DNA from: an uncultured Haliea sp.
GTDB lineage: Bacteria; Pseudomonadota; Gammaproteobacteria; Pseudomonadales; Halieaceae
Direction: 5' to 3'
Assembly (NCBI GenBank): GCA_913062625.1
Contig: CAJXWP010000005.1
Coordinates: 28,949 to 92,948, forward strand
DNA length: 64,000 bases
Shown: piece by piece, positions 20,632 through 30,669 of the stretch
Layout: every line of letters starts with the position of its first letter
Position numbering within the stretch: the first letter of the stretch is position 1
The notes under the pieces: model-generated
Seen by the model: the letters and a program-made list of their open reading frames with translations, nothing else
What the model was told of the DNA's origin: nothing
The model's database searches: none
Made by a program: the position numbers and the translations under genes

Positions 20632-21542
20632 AAGTGATTAATTTTATGGGCCAGCGTAAGCTGGCGATAGTGTTTTCGGGGTTGTTGCTGCTGGTGTCTA
20701 TCGTTTCTTTGGCAACGAAACAGCTTAACTGGGGTTTGGATTTTACCGGGGGCACACTGGTAGAGATTCATTACAGCGCGACCGCAGATCTTAATGCGAT
20801 TCGCAGTACCCTTGAGACCCAGGGCTATGCCGGCTCTAGCGTCATGAGTTTCGGCAGCGATCAAGATGTGCTGATTCGCCTGCCACAGGGCTATTCTGAC
20901 GAGGAGGGTACGGCGCTGTTGAGCCTGCTTCAGGAGACTTTTGTCGGCGATGTGGAGCTTCGCCGTATGGAGTTCGTTGGTCCGCAGGTAGGGGACGAAC
21001 TGCGCGAGCAGGGAGGCCTGGCCATGCTTCTAGCAATAGGCTTGGTCACACTCTACGTCGCGTTTCGTTTCCAGTTAAAGTTCGCTCTCGGTGCGGTCGC
21101 GGCTCTGTTGCATGACGTGATTATTACTTTGGGGTTTTTCTCGTTGACCGGTATGGAGTTTAATCTCACGGTGCTGGCCGCGATATTGGCAGTGGTGGGT
21201 TACTCCATTAATGACACGATTGTTGTCTTTGACCGCATTCGGGAAAATTTCCGTAAGCTCCGTCGTGCAGGGCCCGTCGAAGTCGTTGATATCTCCATTA
21301 GTGAAACCCTGGCACGGACACTGGTAACGTCGGGTACAACGTTGATGGTAGTGGTCGCGCTAGCTCTGTTTGGCGGTGAAATGATTTTCGGTTTTGCTGT
21401 CGCTCTGATAGTGGGTATTTTGATAGGTACATATTCATCGATCTATGTCGCCTCTGCCTGGACGCTGATGATGGGGGTGACGAAGGAAGATCTCATGCTC
21501 CCAATCAAAGAAGGCGCTGAGCAGGATGACCTTGCACCCTAA
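20628..21542 (+). CDS. secF: Protein translocase subunit SecF
   Basis: Forms the SecDF complex with SecD in the inner membrane. The product is 304 residues. An N-terminal helix (about 14-34) is followed by GLDFTGGTLVEI, a small periplasmic domain, and five further helices. The VGYSINDTIVVFDRIRENFR motif aligns with the SecD/RND core and carries the conserved aspartate. The start overlaps the secD stop (ATGA), implying coupled translation in equal amounts. The C-terminus is short and acidic. suhB follows 21 bases later, as in Pseudomonas relatives. Confidence 0.97.
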   Translation: MKVINFMGQRKLAIVFSGLLLLVSIVSLATKQLNWGLDFTGGTLVEIHYSATADLNAIRSTLETQGYAGSSVMSFGSDQDVLIRLPQGYSDEEGTALLSLLQETFVGDVELRRMEFVGPQVGDELREQGGLAMLLAIGLVTLYVAFRFQLKFALGAVAALLHDVIITLGFFSLTGMEFNLTVLAAILAVVGYSINDTIVVFDRIRENFRKLRRAGPVEVVDISISETLARTLVTSGTTLMVVVALALFGGEMIFGFAVALIVGILIGTYSSIYVASAWTLMMGVTKEDLMLPIKEGAEQDDLAP

Positions 21543-21563
21543 CGTAGCTCTCAGGAAAGACAC

Positions 21564-22358
21564 ATGGAACCGATGATCAAAATTGCACTTCGCGCGGCTC
21601 GTAAAGCCGGTGAAAATATCGTGCGAGCGTCTGATGAGCTTCATCGCTTTGAAGTAAAGGCCAAAGGGGTCAACAACTTCGTAACGGAGGTTGACCTCAA
21701 CGCCGAGCAGGAAATTATTTATCAGCTGCAGAAGGCGTATCCCGACCACGCTATTTTGGGTGAAGAGAGTGGCTTTATCGGGAGTGAGGATGCGGAGTAT
21801 CGATGGATCATAGACCCGCTTGACGGCACGACCAACTTTATTCGTGGTATTCCTCACTATGCAGTCTCAATAGCTTGTATGTATCGGGGAAAACTTGAGC
21901 ACGCCGTGATTGTTGATCCGGTGCGGCAAGAGGAGTTCACCGCATCGAGAGGGCGTGGCGCCCAGCTTAATGGTCATCGAATTCGTGTGAGCGACCTTGC
22001 GAATCTGGAAGGCGCTCTGTTGGGAACCGGTATCCCCTTCAAAAATCACTGTGATGATAAGCTGGAAGCCTACAGTAAATCGATTGAAGTACTCGCGTCT
22101 CAGTGCGCCGGTATTCGCCGCGCTGGTGCCGCATCATTGGATTTGGCTTATGTTGCTGCAGGTCGCCTGGACGCGTTCTGGGAGATCGGACTATCGTCTT
22201 GGGATATGGCGGCCGGGGTGCTGCTAGTGCGTGAGGCGGGTGGTCTGGTGGCAGACATTGACGCATCCGATAACTACTTGGACTCTGGCAATATTGTGTG
22301 CGGAAACCCTAAGTGTTTTAAGGCGGTGCTGCAGGTTGTTAAGCCCCTGCTGTCTTGA
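21564..22358 (+). CDS. suhB: Inositol-1-monophosphatase family protein SuhB
   Basis: A magnesium-dependent phosphatase; in E. coli SuhB also joins the rRNA antitermination complex. The product is 264 residues. Metal-site motifs are clear: GEESG (E67/E68), DPLDGTTNF (D84, D87), and the C-terminal SSWDMAAGVLLVREAGG. Length and motif order are those of SuhB, not CysQ. The gene lies 21 bases after secF and before trmJ, the order seen in Pseudomonas-type genomes. Whether the antitermination role holds here cannot be told from sequence. Confidence 0.94.
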   Translation: MEPMIKIALRAARKAGENIVRASDELHRFEVKAKGVNNFVTEVDLNAEQEIIYQLQKAYPDHAILGEESGFIGSEDAEYRWIIDPLDGTTNFIRGIPHYAVSIACMYRGKLEHAVIVDPVRQEEFTASRGRGAQLNGHRIRVSDLANLEGALLGTGIPFKNHCDDKLEAYSKSIEVLASQCAGIRRAGAASLDLAYVAAGRLDAFWEIGLSSWDMAAGVLLVREAGGLVADIDASDNYLDSGNIVCGNPKCFKAVLQVVKPLLS

Positions 22359-22399
22359 TCGTCGATTCTGGGGTCGTTGTTGATCGCGGTTAAATTCGA

Positions 22400-22428
22400 T
22401 TAATTCCCAAGGCGTTTTCTGCTATAAT
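22400..22428 (+). promoter_or_regulatory. Candidate promoter for trmJ
   Basis: A perfect TATAAT (22423-22428) with a weak -35 TTAATT (22400-22405) at 17 bases, 33 bases before the trmJ ATG. Confidence 0.5.
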
Positions 22429-22461
22429 ACAGCGCCCTCAGTGTTAGCCCCGAAATCGCCA

Positions 22462-23208
22462 ATGAACACGGACAATATTCGCATTGTGTTGGTCAATACC
22501 AGTCACCCTGGCAACATCGGTGGTGTTGCGCGCGCGATGAAAAATATGGGGCTGACGCGATTGTATCTGGTGGCTCCTCGGGACTATCCGAACGAGCAAG
22601 CCGAGTGGCGTGCGGTTTCAGCCAAAGATATTCTCGACGCAGCCATTGTTGTGCCGACTCTCGAAGACGCGATTGCAGATTGTCAGTTTGTCGTCGGTAC
22701 CAGTGCACGCGAGCGAAGAATACCATGGCCTCTTCTGGATGCTCGCCAGTGTGCTGAACGGATGGCGCAGGCATCGTCGCAGGAACAGGTTGCCGTGCTA
22801 TTCGGCCGGGAAGACCGCGGGTTGACTAACGAAGAACTGAGGGTGTGTAATCTGCATCTCAATATTCCTACGTCAGGCGCATACAGCTCGCTGAATCTGG
22901 CTATGGCGGTGCAAATTGTTGCCTATGAGTTACATATGCTGAGGTCCTCTGCGGAATTACCCGTAAATGAGCTCGAGCAGTGGGATAGCCCGTTTGCTTC
23001 GCAGGGCAATATGGAGCACTTTTATCAACACCTCGAAGAAACGCTTATCGATGTGGAGTTTTTGGACCCGACTGCACCGCGCCAGCTAATGTCTCGACTG
23101 CGCCGTCTTTATACCCGGGTACGATTAGATGAGATGGAGCTTAATATCCTGCGGGGAGTCCTTAGCGAGACTCAAAAGTGGGTAAAGCGCGCGCGCAGCG
23201 GGTCTTAA
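22462..23208 (+). CDS. trmJ: tRNA (cytidine/uridine-2'-O-)-methyltransferase TrmJ
   Basis: A SPOUT-class methyltransferase that 2'-O-methylates position 32 of several tRNAs using S-adenosylmethionine. The product is 248 residues from ATG 22462. The N-terminal NIRIVLVNTSHPGNIGGVARAMKN and the knot-forming LFGREDRGLTNEEL and NIPTSGAYSSLNLAMAVQ segments are the SPOUT motifs 1-3. A C-terminal helical extension (about 165-248) is typical of TrmJ. An in-frame GTG at 22441 would add seven residues; neither start has a strong ribosome-binding site. It precedes iscR, as in many gammaproteobacteria. Confidence 0.94.
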   Translation: MNTDNIRIVLVNTSHPGNIGGVARAMKNMGLTRLYLVAPRDYPNEQAEWRAVSAKDILDAAIVVPTLEDAIADCQFVVGTSARERRIPWPLLDARQCAERMAQASSQEQVAVLFGREDRGLTNEELRVCNLHLNIPTSGAYSSLNLAMAVQIVAYELHMLRSSAELPVNELEQWDSPFASQGNMEHFYQHLEETLIDVEFLDPTAPRQLMSRLRRLYTRVRLDEMELNILRGVLSETQKWVKRARSGS

Positions 23209-23243
23209 TCGACCGGCTTTACCCGACAGAAATAGTCGGACTA

Positions 23244-23276
23244 ATAGTTGACCAGTTTAGTGGGTTATTGCATAAT
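23244..23276 (+). promoter_or_regulatory. isc operon promoter with type 1 IscR operator
   Basis: TTGACC (23248-23253), 17 bases, CATAAT (23271-23276): a strong sigma-70 promoter 30 bases before iscR. A 25-base stretch at 23244-23268 (left half ATAGTTGACC, right half AGTGGGTTAT) agrees with the E. coli type 1 IscR consensus ATASYYGACTRwwwYAGTCRRSTAT at 21 of 25 positions by my count. It covers the -35 box, the position for autorepression by [2Fe-2S]-IscR. Confidence 0.85.
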
Positions 23277-23305
23277 TGCATCAACCCGATAGGCGAGAGT
23301 AGAGG

Positions 23306-23779
23306 ATGCGACTGACAACGAAAGGGCGATATGCGGTAACTGCAATGCTTGATCTTGCATTACACGGCAGCGAACACCCTGTTAGCCTAGCCGACATTTC
23401 GGGTCGACAAGATATATCGTTGTCCTATCTGGAGCAGCTGTTCGCCAAGCTGCGGCGCAACAGTTTAGTGAGCAGTGTGCGAGGCCCGGGCGGGGGGTAC
23501 CGTCTAAGCCGCGGCGGCCACGACATTTTTGTGGCACAGATTGTCGACGCGGTAAACGACACGGTTGATGCCACAGGATGCGGGGGCACAGCTGATTGCC
23601 AACAGGGAGAGGTGTGCTTGACCCACCACCTATGGTGCGACCTAAGCGATCAAATCCACGGTTTTCTGAGCGCGATTAGTTTGTCTCATTTGGTCGAGAG
23701 AAGGGAAGTCAAGATTATTGCGGCACGACAGGATGCGCGCAGCTATAGGGGTGACACAGTGCCCCTGACAGAAATTTAA
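23306..23779 (+). CDS. iscR: Fe-S cluster assembly transcription regulator IscR
   Basis: An Rrf2-family winged-helix regulator that binds a [2Fe-2S] cluster and represses the isc operon when clusters are plentiful. The product is 157 residues. The N-terminal helix-turn-helix ([17 protein letters not shown]) is followed by the cluster ligands C92, C98 and C104 and H107, exactly at the E. coli positions. It heads the operon iscR-iscS-iscU-iscA-hscB-hscA-fdx-iscX. A type 1 IscR site overlaps its own promoter, so classic feedback control is expected. cysE, found between trmJ and iscR in Pseudomonas, is not here. Confidence 0.97.
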   Translation: MRLTTKGRYAVTAMLDLALHGSEHPVSLADISGRQDISLSYLEQLFAKLRRNSLVSSVRGPGGGYRLSRGGHDIFVAQIVDAVNDTVDATGCGGTADCQQGEVCLTHHLWCDLSDQIHGFLSAISLSHLVERREVKIIAARQDARSYRGDTVPLTEI

Positions 23780-23820
23780 GCACGCGCTGAATGCGCAATA
23801 GTTGATGGAGCGATAGTAAT

Positions 23821-25035
23821 ATGGAAAAACCGATTTATTTTGATTATCTGGCAACGACTCCGGTTGATCCTCGTGTGGTAGAAAAAATGGTGCATTGTCT
23901 GTCTATCGAAGGCAATTTTGGCAATCCCGCATCGCGTTCGCATCTTTATGGTTGGAAGGCAGAAGAGGCTGTTGAAAATGGCCGCCGCCAAGTTGCCGAC
24001 CTGATCAAAGCGGACCCTAGAGAAATTGTTTGGACCTCAGGTGCTACTGAGTCAGATAACCTTGCAATCAAGGGTGCGGCCCACTTCTATGTGAAGAAGG
24101 GAAAGCATATTGTCACCTCGAAAATTGAGCATAAGGCTGTTCTTGATACATGTCGCCAGCTAGAGCGAGAAGGCTTTGAGGTGACTTACCTTGATCCTGG
24201 CAGCAACGGGCTCATTACGCCCGAAGCGGTTAGCGCTGCATTGCGCGAAGACACCGTTTTAGTCACCATCATGCACGCCAATAACGAAATTGGAACGGTC
24301 AACGATATCGCCGGAATTGGCGAGGTGACACGTGCTGCTGGTGTATTGTTCCACGTTGATGCTGCCCAGAGTGCGGGAAAAGTCGTCATTGACATGGAGA
24401 ACATGAAAGTTGATCTGCTTTCGATGTCTGGCCACAAGATGTACGGGCCGAAGGGTATTGGCGTTTTGTATGTGCGACGTAAGCCGCGGGTGCGACTCGA
24501 GGCGCAGATGCATGGCGGCGGACACGAGCGCGGCATGCGCTCTGGTACATTGCCTACCCATCAGATTGTAGGTATGGGTGAGGCCGCTCATGTTGCCCAA
24601 GAGGGTATGGAGCTCGAAGCAGTGCGACTGAAGGCGCTGCGTCGGCGCTTTTGGGACGGCATTAAGGATATCGAGGAAGTGCACATTAATGGTGACGATA
24701 TACACCGTTTGCCGGGCGCGTTGAATGTCAGCATTGCTTTTGTGGAAGGTGAATCTTTGATTATGTCGCTCAAAGATCTGGCTGTTTCGAGCGGCTCAGC
24801 ATGCACATCGGCAAGCCTGGAGCCGTCGTATGTGTTACGGGCACTCGGGCTTAGCGATGAGTTGGCGCACAGTTCGCTGCGTTTTAGTTTTGGGCGTTTC
24901 ACCACCGATGACGATGTGGATGCTGCAGTAGCACAATTGCGCACTGCGGTAGAAAAGCTGCGAGATTTATCCCCTTTGTGGGACATGTTTAAAGATGGTG
25001 TAGACCTGAACAGTATAGAATGGGCTGCCCACTAA
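23821..25035 (+). CDS. iscS: Cysteine desulfurase IscS
   Basis: A PLP enzyme that takes sulfur from cysteine for Fe-S clusters, thiolated tRNA and other cofactors. The product is 404 residues, identical in length to E. coli IscS. The PLP lysine is K206 in [10 protein letters not shown], and the persulfide-carrying cysteine is C328 in [17 protein letters not shown], also at the E. coli position. The N-terminus ([14 protein letters not shown]) and C-terminus (LNSIEWAAH) match the family. It is second in the isc operon, 41 bases after iscR. Confidence 0.98.
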   Translation: MEKPIYFDYLATTPVDPRVVEKMVHCLSIEGNFGNPASRSHLYGWKAEEAVENGRRQVADLIKADPREIVWTSGATESDNLAIKGAAHFYVKKGKHIVTSKIEHKAVLDTCRQLEREGFEVTYLDPGSNGLITPEAVSAALREDTVLVTIMHANNEIGTVNDIAGIGEVTRAAGVLFHVDAAQSAGKVVIDMENMKVDLLSMSGHKMYGPKGIGVLYVRRKPRVRLEAQMHGGGHERGMRSGTLPTHQIVGMGEAAHVAQEGMELEAVRLKALRRRFWDGIKDIEEVHINGDDIHRLPGALNVSIAFVEGESLIMSLKDLAVSSGSACTSASLEPSYVLRALGLSDELAHSSLRFSFGRFTTDDDVDAAVAQLRTAVEKLRDLSPLWDMFKDGVDLNSIEWAAH

Positions 25036-25057
25036 TTCCAATTGGAGGAACAAGACA

Positions 25058-25441
25058 ATGGCATACAGTGACAAGGTATTAGACCACTACGAAAATCCTC
25101 GCAACGTCGGAAAACTCGATGCGGATGATGAGAGCGTCGGCACCGGTATGGTGGGTGCTCCAGCCTGTGGAGACGTTATGCGTCTGCAGATTAAAGTCAA
25201 CGCCGATGGCATTATCGAGGATGCTAAATTTAAGACCTATGGTTGCGGCTCAGCCATCGCTTCTAGCTCCCTACTTACAGAGTGGGTAAAGGGCAAAAAC
25301 CTGGATGAGGCGGAGCAGATTCGCAATACCGAAATCGCTGAAGAGCTGGCGTTGCCGCCGGTCAAAATTCATTGTTCGGTGTTGGCTGAAGACGCTATCA
25401 AAGCAGCCGTCAAGGACCTCCGGGAAAAGCGGAGTCGTTAG
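25058..25441 (+). CDS. iscU: Fe-S cluster assembly scaffold IscU
   Basis: The scaffold on which [2Fe-2S] clusters are built from IscS-derived sulfur before transfer by HscA/HscB. The product is 127 residues. The three cluster cysteines C37, C63 and C106 and the nearby D39 are conserved. The HscA-recognition motif LPPVK lies just before C106. A strong ribosome-binding site (TTGGAGGA) precedes the ATG. It is followed by iscA after one base. Confidence 0.98.
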   Translation: MAYSDKVLDHYENPRNVGKLDADDESVGTGMVGAPACGDVMRLQIKVNADGIIEDAKFKTYGCGSAIASSSLLTEWVKGKNLDEAEQIRNTEIAEELALPPVKIHCSVLAEDAIKAAVKDLREKRSR

Positions 25442-25442
25442 T

Positions 25443-25766
25443 ATGGGTGTCAGCATTACAGAATCTGCAGCGAAGCATGTTGCAGGGCAATTGGTTTCCC
25501 GAGGTAATGGGCTAGGTATTCGTCTGGGAGTAAGGACGTCCGGCTGTTCCGGCATGGCATACGTACTTGAGTTTGTTGACGAGGTACAGGCAGAAGATCA
25601 GGTGTTTGAGGATCATGGTGTGAAGGTGTTCATCGATCCTAAGAGCATGGTTTATTTGGACGGTACAGAGCTGGATTTCGTGCGCGAGGGGCTAAACGAA
25701 GGCCTGCAGTTCCGCAATCCTAACGTTTCCGCTGAATGCGGCTGCGGTGAGAGTTTTACTGTCTAA
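25443..25766 (+). CDS. iscA: Iron-sulfur assembly protein IscA (A-type carrier)
   Basis: A carrier or alternate scaffold that delivers clusters to [4Fe-4S] targets. The product is 107 residues with ligand cysteines C35, C99 and C101 (terminal [10 protein letters not shown]), as in E. coli IscA. The true start is ATG 25443, one base after the iscU stop; an upstream in-frame extension inside iscU is spurious. Central segment [14 protein letters not shown] is the family signature. It belongs to the isc operon. Confidence 0.97.
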   Translation: MGVSITESAAKHVAGQLVSRGNGLGIRLGVRTSGCSGMAYVLEFVDEVQAEDQVFEDHGVKVFIDPKSMVYLDGTELDFVREGLNEGLQFRNPNVSAECGCGESFTV

Positions 25767-25789
25767 GTTAGGTGGTGTGATACTCTGGA

Positions 25790-26335
25790 ATGTCCCTACT
25801 CGAGCTTCAAAAAAACTATTTCCAGCTGTTTGATTTGTCCGTCGGTTTTGCGTTGGATCAGGCCCAATTGGGTGAGCGCTATCGACAGTTGCAGAAAGAG
25901 TTGCACCCTGATCGTTACGCTAGCGGCACCGCTCATGAGCAGCGATTGGCGGTTCAATACTCTGCCCTGATTAACGAAGCGTATGCCACACTCCGAAAAG
26001 CTCTCCCTCGTGCACTTTATCTGCTAGAACTGGCGGGCATGAGTAAAGAGGATATTTCTGGCCAGCAGATTGACGGCAGCTTCCTCATGTCGCAGATAGA
26101 CCTCCGTGAGAAGCTTGTGTCGTTGGACGAGGTAGTCGATCCAGAGACTGCACTGGAGCAATTGATCACAGACATCAGTGGAGACGTCAATCAATTGCAT
26201 GACCAGTTTTCTCGTGCGTATTCTGCGGGCGAACTAGCGGCAGCTGCCAGCGCTTGCGTTAAATTGCAATATCTGGAAAAACTGCTGCTGGAAGCTGAGC
26301 AGCTGGAGTCCAGATTGATAGACAGTCAGACTTAA
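25790..26335 (+). CDS. hscB: Fe-S biogenesis co-chaperone HscB
   Basis: A J-protein that brings IscU to HscA and stimulates its ATPase. The product is 181 residues. The N-terminal J domain carries the HPD motif (H39-P40-D41). The C-terminal three-helix bundle (about 85-175) is the IscU-binding part. The ATG follows a GGTGGTGT stretch, a weak ribosome-binding site. It lies between iscA and hscA. Confidence 0.95.
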   Translation: MSLLELQKNYFQLFDLSVGFALDQAQLGERYRQLQKELHPDRYASGTAHEQRLAVQYSALINEAYATLRKALPRALYLLELAGMSKEDISGQQIDGSFLMSQIDLREKLVSLDEVVDPETALEQLITDISGDVNQLHDQFSRAYSAGELAAAASACVKLQYLEKLLLEAEQLESRLIDSQT

Positions 26336-26346
26336 TAGGATCAATC

Positions 26347-28230
26347 ATGGCGCTACTACACATCGCCGAGCCGGGACAGTCTCCTCTTCCGCATCAAACA
26401 AAGCGGGCAGTGGGTATTGATCTCGGTACGACGAACTCCCTAGTTGCTACGGTACGCGGCGGTCGCGCAGCTATTGTGCCCGACGAGAAAGGCGTCATGA
26501 TGCTGCCTTCGGTGGTTAACTATACCGATACACAAATGCCGCTTGTTGGCGCGGGTGCATTGGCCTTGGCTGCCCAGCATCCCGCCGATACCCTTATGTC
26601 AGTAAAGCGTTTTATGGGGCGCGGGAGCCGTGATGCGATTAGAGACGCGCAGCGCTCTCATTATAAACTTGCTGAGGGCGAAGAAGGTCTAGTGCGTTTT
26701 TTGACCAGTAGTGGAGAGCGCAGCCCGGTTGAGGTGTCGGCAGATATTCTACGAGTATTACATCAGCGTGCGCTGGCAACCTTGGGCGGCGAGATTGATG
26801 GCGCGGTAATTACGGTGCCGGCCTACTTTGACGAGCCGCAGCGCCAGGCGACCAAGGATGCGGCAACCCTCGTCGGGTTGCGCGTGTTACGCCTGATGAA
26901 TGAGCCCACCGCGGCAGCGGTGGCCTATGGGCTGGACGCGGCAGAGCAGGGCGTCATAGCCGTTTATGATCTCGGCGGTGGCACCTTTGATATTTCCATT
27001 TTGCGGTTACATCAGGGTGTATTTGAAGTGTTGGCCACCGGTGGCGACACGGCTCTTGGCGGTGATGACCTCGATGCTGCCCTCGCAGACTGGGTGTTAC
27101 AGCAGTGTGAGTCACCGTCCCTCGCGCCGGGCCAGTTCCGACAGCTTCAGGCTGCAGCACGTTCTGCTAAAGAGCGACTGTCTGATGAGGTGGCGGTTGA
27201 TCTTGATCTGACCGGAGTGCTGCCCTCGGGAGGAGCGATTCGGGTGACGCGAGAGACTTTTGAGAGCTTAATTAAACCACTGGTGAAACGAACATTGAGC
27301 GCCTGCCGTCGCTGTTTGCGCGATGCCGAGCTTGATGCCGGTATCGATAACATCGTTATGGTGGGAGGCTCTACGCGCGTGCCCCTCGTGCGCGAGGCCG
27401 TAGCCGAATTTTTTCAGCGCCCCCCGCTGGTGGGTATTGATCCTGATCAGGTCGTGGCACTGGGCGCTGCTATTCAGGCAGATATTTTAGTCGGCAATCG
27501 CCCAGAGGGCGACCTCTTACTATTGGATGTTATCCCGCTGTCGTTGGGTATTGAAACGATGGGTGGCTTGGTAGAGAAAATTGTTCCACGCAATACTACG
27601 ATTCCGGTAAGTCGCGCTCAGGAGTTTACAACGTACAAAGACGGGCAGACCGCACTGGCGATACATATTGTTCAGGGCGAGCGGGAAATGGTCAGTGACT
27701 GTCGCTCACTCGCTCACTTCGAGCTGCGCGGTATTCCTCCAATGGTGGCGGGCGCCGCCAGAATTAAAGTGACATTTCAGGTTGATGCTGATGGTTTGCT
27801 CAATGTGTCGGCCTGCGAAGAAATCACCGGTGCGCAGACCAGTGTCACGATAAAGCCGTCATTCGGGTTGACCGACGATGAGATCACTAGCATGTTGCAG
27901 GCATCGTTTAGTCATGCAGATGAGGATAAACTTGCGCGCCAACTGGCGGAGCAGCGCCTGTCTGGATGGCAGTTGCTCGAAGGGCTGAAATCTGCTCTGG
28001 AAGCGGATGGTGAGGCTTTGCTGAGCGCCGACGACCGTGAGGCAATTACGGCCCCAATGGGCCAATTGCAAGCGCTGCTTGAAGGTGAGGATGCGGATGC
28101 TATCCGCACGCTGACGGAGCGTCTGGGGCGTCAAAGCGAAACATTCGCTAGCCGGCGAATGGACAAGAGCATTCGGGAAGCTCTGGCGGGAATGTCGCTG
28201 GATGCGCTCGACGATGAGGTAATGCAATGA
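26347..28230 (+). CDS. hscA: Fe-S biogenesis chaperone HscA
   Basis: A specialised Hsp70 that drives cluster release from IscU. The product is 627 residues. The nucleotide-binding domain starts with [15 protein letters not shown] and includes [35 protein letters not shown] and the GGSTRVPLV motif. The substrate domain begins near [17 protein letters not shown]. The 15 or so residues before the ATPase core and the overall length fit HscA rather than DnaK (no long acidic tail). The gene overlaps fdx by 4 bases (ATGA). Confidence 0.97.
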   Translation: MALLHIAEPGQSPLPHQTKRAVGIDLGTTNSLVATVRGGRAAIVPDEKGVMMLPSVVNYTDTQMPLVGAGALALAAQHPADTLMSVKRFMGRGSRDAIRDAQRSHYKLAEGEEGLVRFLTSSGERSPVEVSADILRVLHQRALATLGGEIDGAVITVPAYFDEPQRQATKDAATLVGLRVLRLMNEPTAAAVAYGLDAAEQGVIAVYDLGGGTFDISILRLHQGVFEVLATGGDTALGGDDLDAALADWVLQQCESPSLAPGQFRQLQAAARSAKERLSDEVAVDLDLTGVLPSGGAIRVTRETFESLIKPLVKRTLSACRRCLRDAELDAGIDNIVMVGGSTRVPLVREAVAEFFQRPPLVGIDPDQVVALGAAIQADILVGNRPEGDLLLLDVIPLSLGIETMGGLVEKIVPRNTTIPVSRAQEFTTYKDGQTALAIHIVQGEREMVSDCRSLAHFELRGIPPMVAGAARIKVTFQVDADGLLNVSACEEITGAQTSVTIKPSFGLTDDEITSMLQASFSHADEDKLARQLAEQRLSGWQLLEGLKSALEADGEALLSADDREAITAPMGQLQALLEGEDADAIRTLTERLGRQSETFASRRMDKSIREALAGMSLDALDDEVMQ

Positions 28231-28565
28231 CGAAAATAGTAGTGCTTCCCAATGAGAGCCTATGTCCCGACGGGATTGTGATTGAAGCTTTACCGGGAGA
28301 GAATATATGCCGTGCGCTGTTGCGCAATCATATCGAGATCGAGCATGCCTGTGAGCTTTCCTGCGCCTGCACCACGTGCCATGTCATTGTGCGAGAAGGT
28401 TATGACTCTCTTGCGGCGCCTGATGAATTGGAAGATGACTACCTCGATATGGCCTGGGGCTTGGAGCCCGACTCGCGCCTCAGTTGCCAGGCTGTTGTCG
28501 GTAAAGATGACTTAGTCGTTGAAATTCCACGCTACACTATTAATATGGTATCAGAGCAACATTAA
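28227..28565 (+). CDS. fdx: [2Fe-2S] ferredoxin, ISC type
   Basis: The adrenodoxin-type ferredoxin that supplies electrons for cluster assembly on IscU. The product is 112 residues. Cluster ligands C42, C48, C51 and C87 are at the E. coli Fdx positions, with the conserved extra C46. The start overlaps the hscA stop, so translation is coupled. The segment [15 protein letters not shown] is typical. It is followed by iscX 14 bases later. Confidence 0.97.
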   Translation: MTKIVVLPNESLCPDGIVIEALPGENICRALLRNHIEIEHACELSCACTTCHVIVREGYDSLAAPDELEDDYLDMAWGLEPDSRLSCQAVVGKDDLVVEIPRYTINMVSEQH

Positions 28566-28579
28566 GCGAGAGAGCGTTT

Positions 28580-28774
28580 ATGCAGTGGACTGATATTACT
28601 GACATCGCCATCGAATTGCAGGAGGCCCACCCTGATGTGAATCCTTTGGCTCTTAACTTTGTGGATCTGCGTAATTGGGTAATGGCATTGCCGGGCTTCG
28701 ATGATGAGCCTAGCCGGTGTGGCGAGAAGATCCTAGAGGCGATCCAGGGTGCCTGGATCGAAGAGCTGGAGTAA
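28580..28774 (+). CDS. iscX: Fe-S assembly protein IscX
   Basis: A small acidic protein that binds IscS and modulates cluster assembly, possibly as an iron-dependent regulator or iron donor. The product is 64 residues, nearly the same as E. coli IscX (66). The pattern of a short helix, then HPDVNPLALNFVDLRNWVMALPGFDD, then a C-terminal helix ending EELE is diagnostic. GCGAGAGAG upstream provides the ribosome-binding site. It is last in the isc operon. Confidence 0.96.
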   Translation: MQWTDITDIAIELQEAHPDVNPLALNFVDLRNWVMALPGFDDEPSRCGEKILEAIQGAWIEELE

Positions 28775-28822
28775 CTGCCAGTAGCACCTCTGTCTTTGGC
28801 TAGCTTGATTCGTGCGCGATAA

Positions 28823-28851
28823 GGCGGACATCCCCGAATTACTCCGCCCTT
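28823..28851 (+). terminator. Weak hairpin after the isc operon
   Basis: GGCGGA (28823-28828) pairs with TCCGCC (28843-28848) across a 14-base loop, followed by CTTT. This is a possible but weak intrinsic terminator in the 288-base gap before ndk. The long loop and short T run lower the confidence. Confidence 0.35.
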
Positions 28852-29018
28852 TAGCGGCAGTTTCAACAGAACGGTATTGAGGCCTTTGCGTCACTGGCAG
28901 AGGCAACGTAAGCTATATTTTGTCTTATTTGCCCGGCTGATTTGTAACGCGCTGATTTAAAACAAAAAGAATCTTTAAGCTAACCATGTTTGCAGGTGAA
29001 ACGGCGGCCTAAACTCCG

Positions 29019-29024
29019 TATAAT
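29019..29024 (+). promoter_or_regulatory. Candidate -10 box for ndk operon
   Basis: Perfect TATAAT, 38 bases before the ndk ATG; no good -35 box is seen at 16-18 bases upstream. The preceding 288-base gap separates ndk from the isc operon, so an own promoter is expected. Confidence 0.4.
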
Positions 29025-29062
29025 TACGCGCTTTCGATAGTGAAGTTACCTGGAGAGTCATC

Positions 29063-29488
29063 ATGGCTGTAGAACGGACCCTGTCCATCATTAAACCCGA
29101 CGCGGTTGGCAAAAATATTATTGGCAAGATTTATTCGAGATTCGAAGCGGATGGGTTGCAAATCGTTGCCTCTAGAATGCTTCGTTTGAGTGATACGCTG
29201 GCCGGCGGGTTCTATTCCGAGCACAAGGAGCGTCCATTCTTTGCGGCTCTCATTGAATTTATGACCTCTGGCCCCGTTGTTGTGCAAGTGCTGGAGGGTG
29301 AGGGCGCTATTGCGAAAAACCGCGAATTGATGGGTGCGACCAATCCGGCGGAGGCTGCCGAGGGCACTATTCGAGCGGATTTCGCATCATCGATAGACGC
29401 CAACGCAGTGCATGGTTCCGATTCCCCCGAGTCTGCTGCTCGCGAAATTGCGTATTTTTTCGCCTCCAGCGAACTCTGCGAGCGCTAG
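29063..29488 (+). CDS. ndk: Nucleoside diphosphate kinase
   Basis: Transfers the gamma phosphate between nucleoside tri- and diphosphates through a phosphohistidine. The product is 141 residues. The catalytic histidine is H117 in [12 protein letters not shown], and the N-terminus [15 protein letters not shown] is the family hallmark. Ribosome-binding site CTGGAGAG precedes the ATG. It starts a dense run of genes (ndk-rlmN-pilF-rodZ-ispG-hisS-yfgM-bamB-der), probably one operon. Confidence 0.98.
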   Translation: MAVERTLSIIKPDAVGKNIIGKIYSRFEADGLQIVASRMLRLSDTLAGGFYSEHKERPFFAALIEFMTSGPVVVQVLEGEGAIAKNRELMGATNPAEAAEGTIRADFASSIDANAVHGSDSPESAAREIAYFFASSELCER

Positions 29489-29512
29489 GCTCCGGACGCC
29501 CGACGGCTTCCT

Positions 29513-30667
29513 ATGACTGCCTCTCCCGCGCTGCCTCCCATCGGTCCGCAACACGCTAAGGTTAACCTGATGGGGTTGTCGCGGCTGCAGTTAGAACAAT
29601 TCTTTCTCGACATGGGTGAGAAGAAATTTCGCGCACACCAGGTCTTGAAGTGGATACATCATGCTGGCATCACTCAGATTGAAGAGATGTCTAATCTGGG
29701 CAGAGCGCTGAGAGAGAAGCTTGTGGAGGTCGCGGAAGTGCGGCCCCCTGAGATCGCTCGCCAGCAGGATTCCAGTGACGGTACGCGCAAGTGGGCAATT
29801 CGAGTCGAGGGCGGCGGTCTAGTAGAGACGGTGTTGATTCCTGCGGGTAATCGCGCCACGCTGTGTGTGTCTTCTCAAGTAGGCTGCGCTCTGGACTGTA
29901 GCTTTTGTTCTACTGGAAAGCAGGGCTTTCAGAGAGATTTAAGCGCCGCCGAGATCATCGGTCAGGTGTGGTTGGCGATAAACTCTTACGATGGATTTAA
30001 GCCCGGTGACCGACGCATCGTGACGAATGTGGTGATGATGGGCATGGGGGAGCCTCTGCTGAACTTTGATAACGTGGTTGCGGCTATGGATCTCATGCTT
30101 GAGGACTTGGCCTACGGTTTGTCTAAGCGTCGCGTCACACTGAGCACGTCCGGTGTCGTTCCCGCGTTGGATAGGCTGGCTGCGGTCAGCGAGGTGTCTC
30201 TGGCTGTGTCCCTGCACGCGCCCAATGACACGTTACGTAATCAGCTGGTCCCAATCAATCGCAAGTACCCCATTGCTGTGCTGCTTGAGAGTTGCCGCAA
30301 TTATATGGCGGCCCAAAGCGATAAAAATCGAGTAGTGACCATAGAATATACTCTGATTGAGGGGGTAAACGATCAGCGCGATCAGGCCTTGGAGCTGGCA
30401 GAATTGCTGCGAGACGTGCCCTGCAAAATCAATCTGATTCCCTTCAATACGTTCGCTCAGTCGGAGTATCAGCGGCCCAGTGGCAATGCGGTATCACGTT
30501 TCTGGCAAGTGTTGGTGGATGCGGGCTATATTGTCACGATCAGAACGACTCGTGGTGATGATATCAATGCCGCCTGTGGCCAATTAGTCGGTGAAGTGGT
30601 AGACCGCACCAGCCGCAGTAGCCGTTACCGCGCAGCGGCTGATGCTCAAATAATTTCAGTGGGGTAA
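29513..30667 (+). CDS. rlmN: Dual-specificity 23S rRNA/tRNA (adenine C2) methyltransferase RlmN
   Basis: A radical-SAM enzyme that methylates A2503 of 23S rRNA and A37 of some tRNAs. The product is 384 residues. The [4Fe-4S] cluster cysteines C125, C129 and C132 ([16 protein letters not shown]) are present. The C-terminal cysteine in [12 protein letters not shown] is the one that forms the thioether intermediate, and C118 is also conserved. The [13 protein letters not shown] and [12 protein letters not shown] motifs match RlmN rather than Cfr. It is 24 bases after ndk. Confidence 0.97.
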   Translation: MTASPALPPIGPQHAKVNLMGLSRLQLEQFFLDMGEKKFRAHQVLKWIHHAGITQIEEMSNLGRALREKLVEVAEVRPPEIARQQDSSDGTRKWAIRVEGGGLVETVLIPAGNRATLCVSSQVGCALDCSFCSTGKQGFQRDLSAAEIIGQVWLAINSYDGFKPGDRRIVTNVVMMGMGEPLLNFDNVVAAMDLMLEDLAYGLSKRRVTLSTSGVVPALDRLAAVSEVSLAVSLHAPNDTLRNQLVPINRKYPIAVLLESCRNYMAAQSDKNRVVTIEYTLIEGVNDQRDQALELAELLRDVPCKINLIPFNTFAQSEYQRPSGNAVSRFWQVLVDAGYIVTIRTTRGDDINAACGQLVGEVVDRTSRSSRYRAAADAQIISVG

Positions 30668-30669
30668 GC

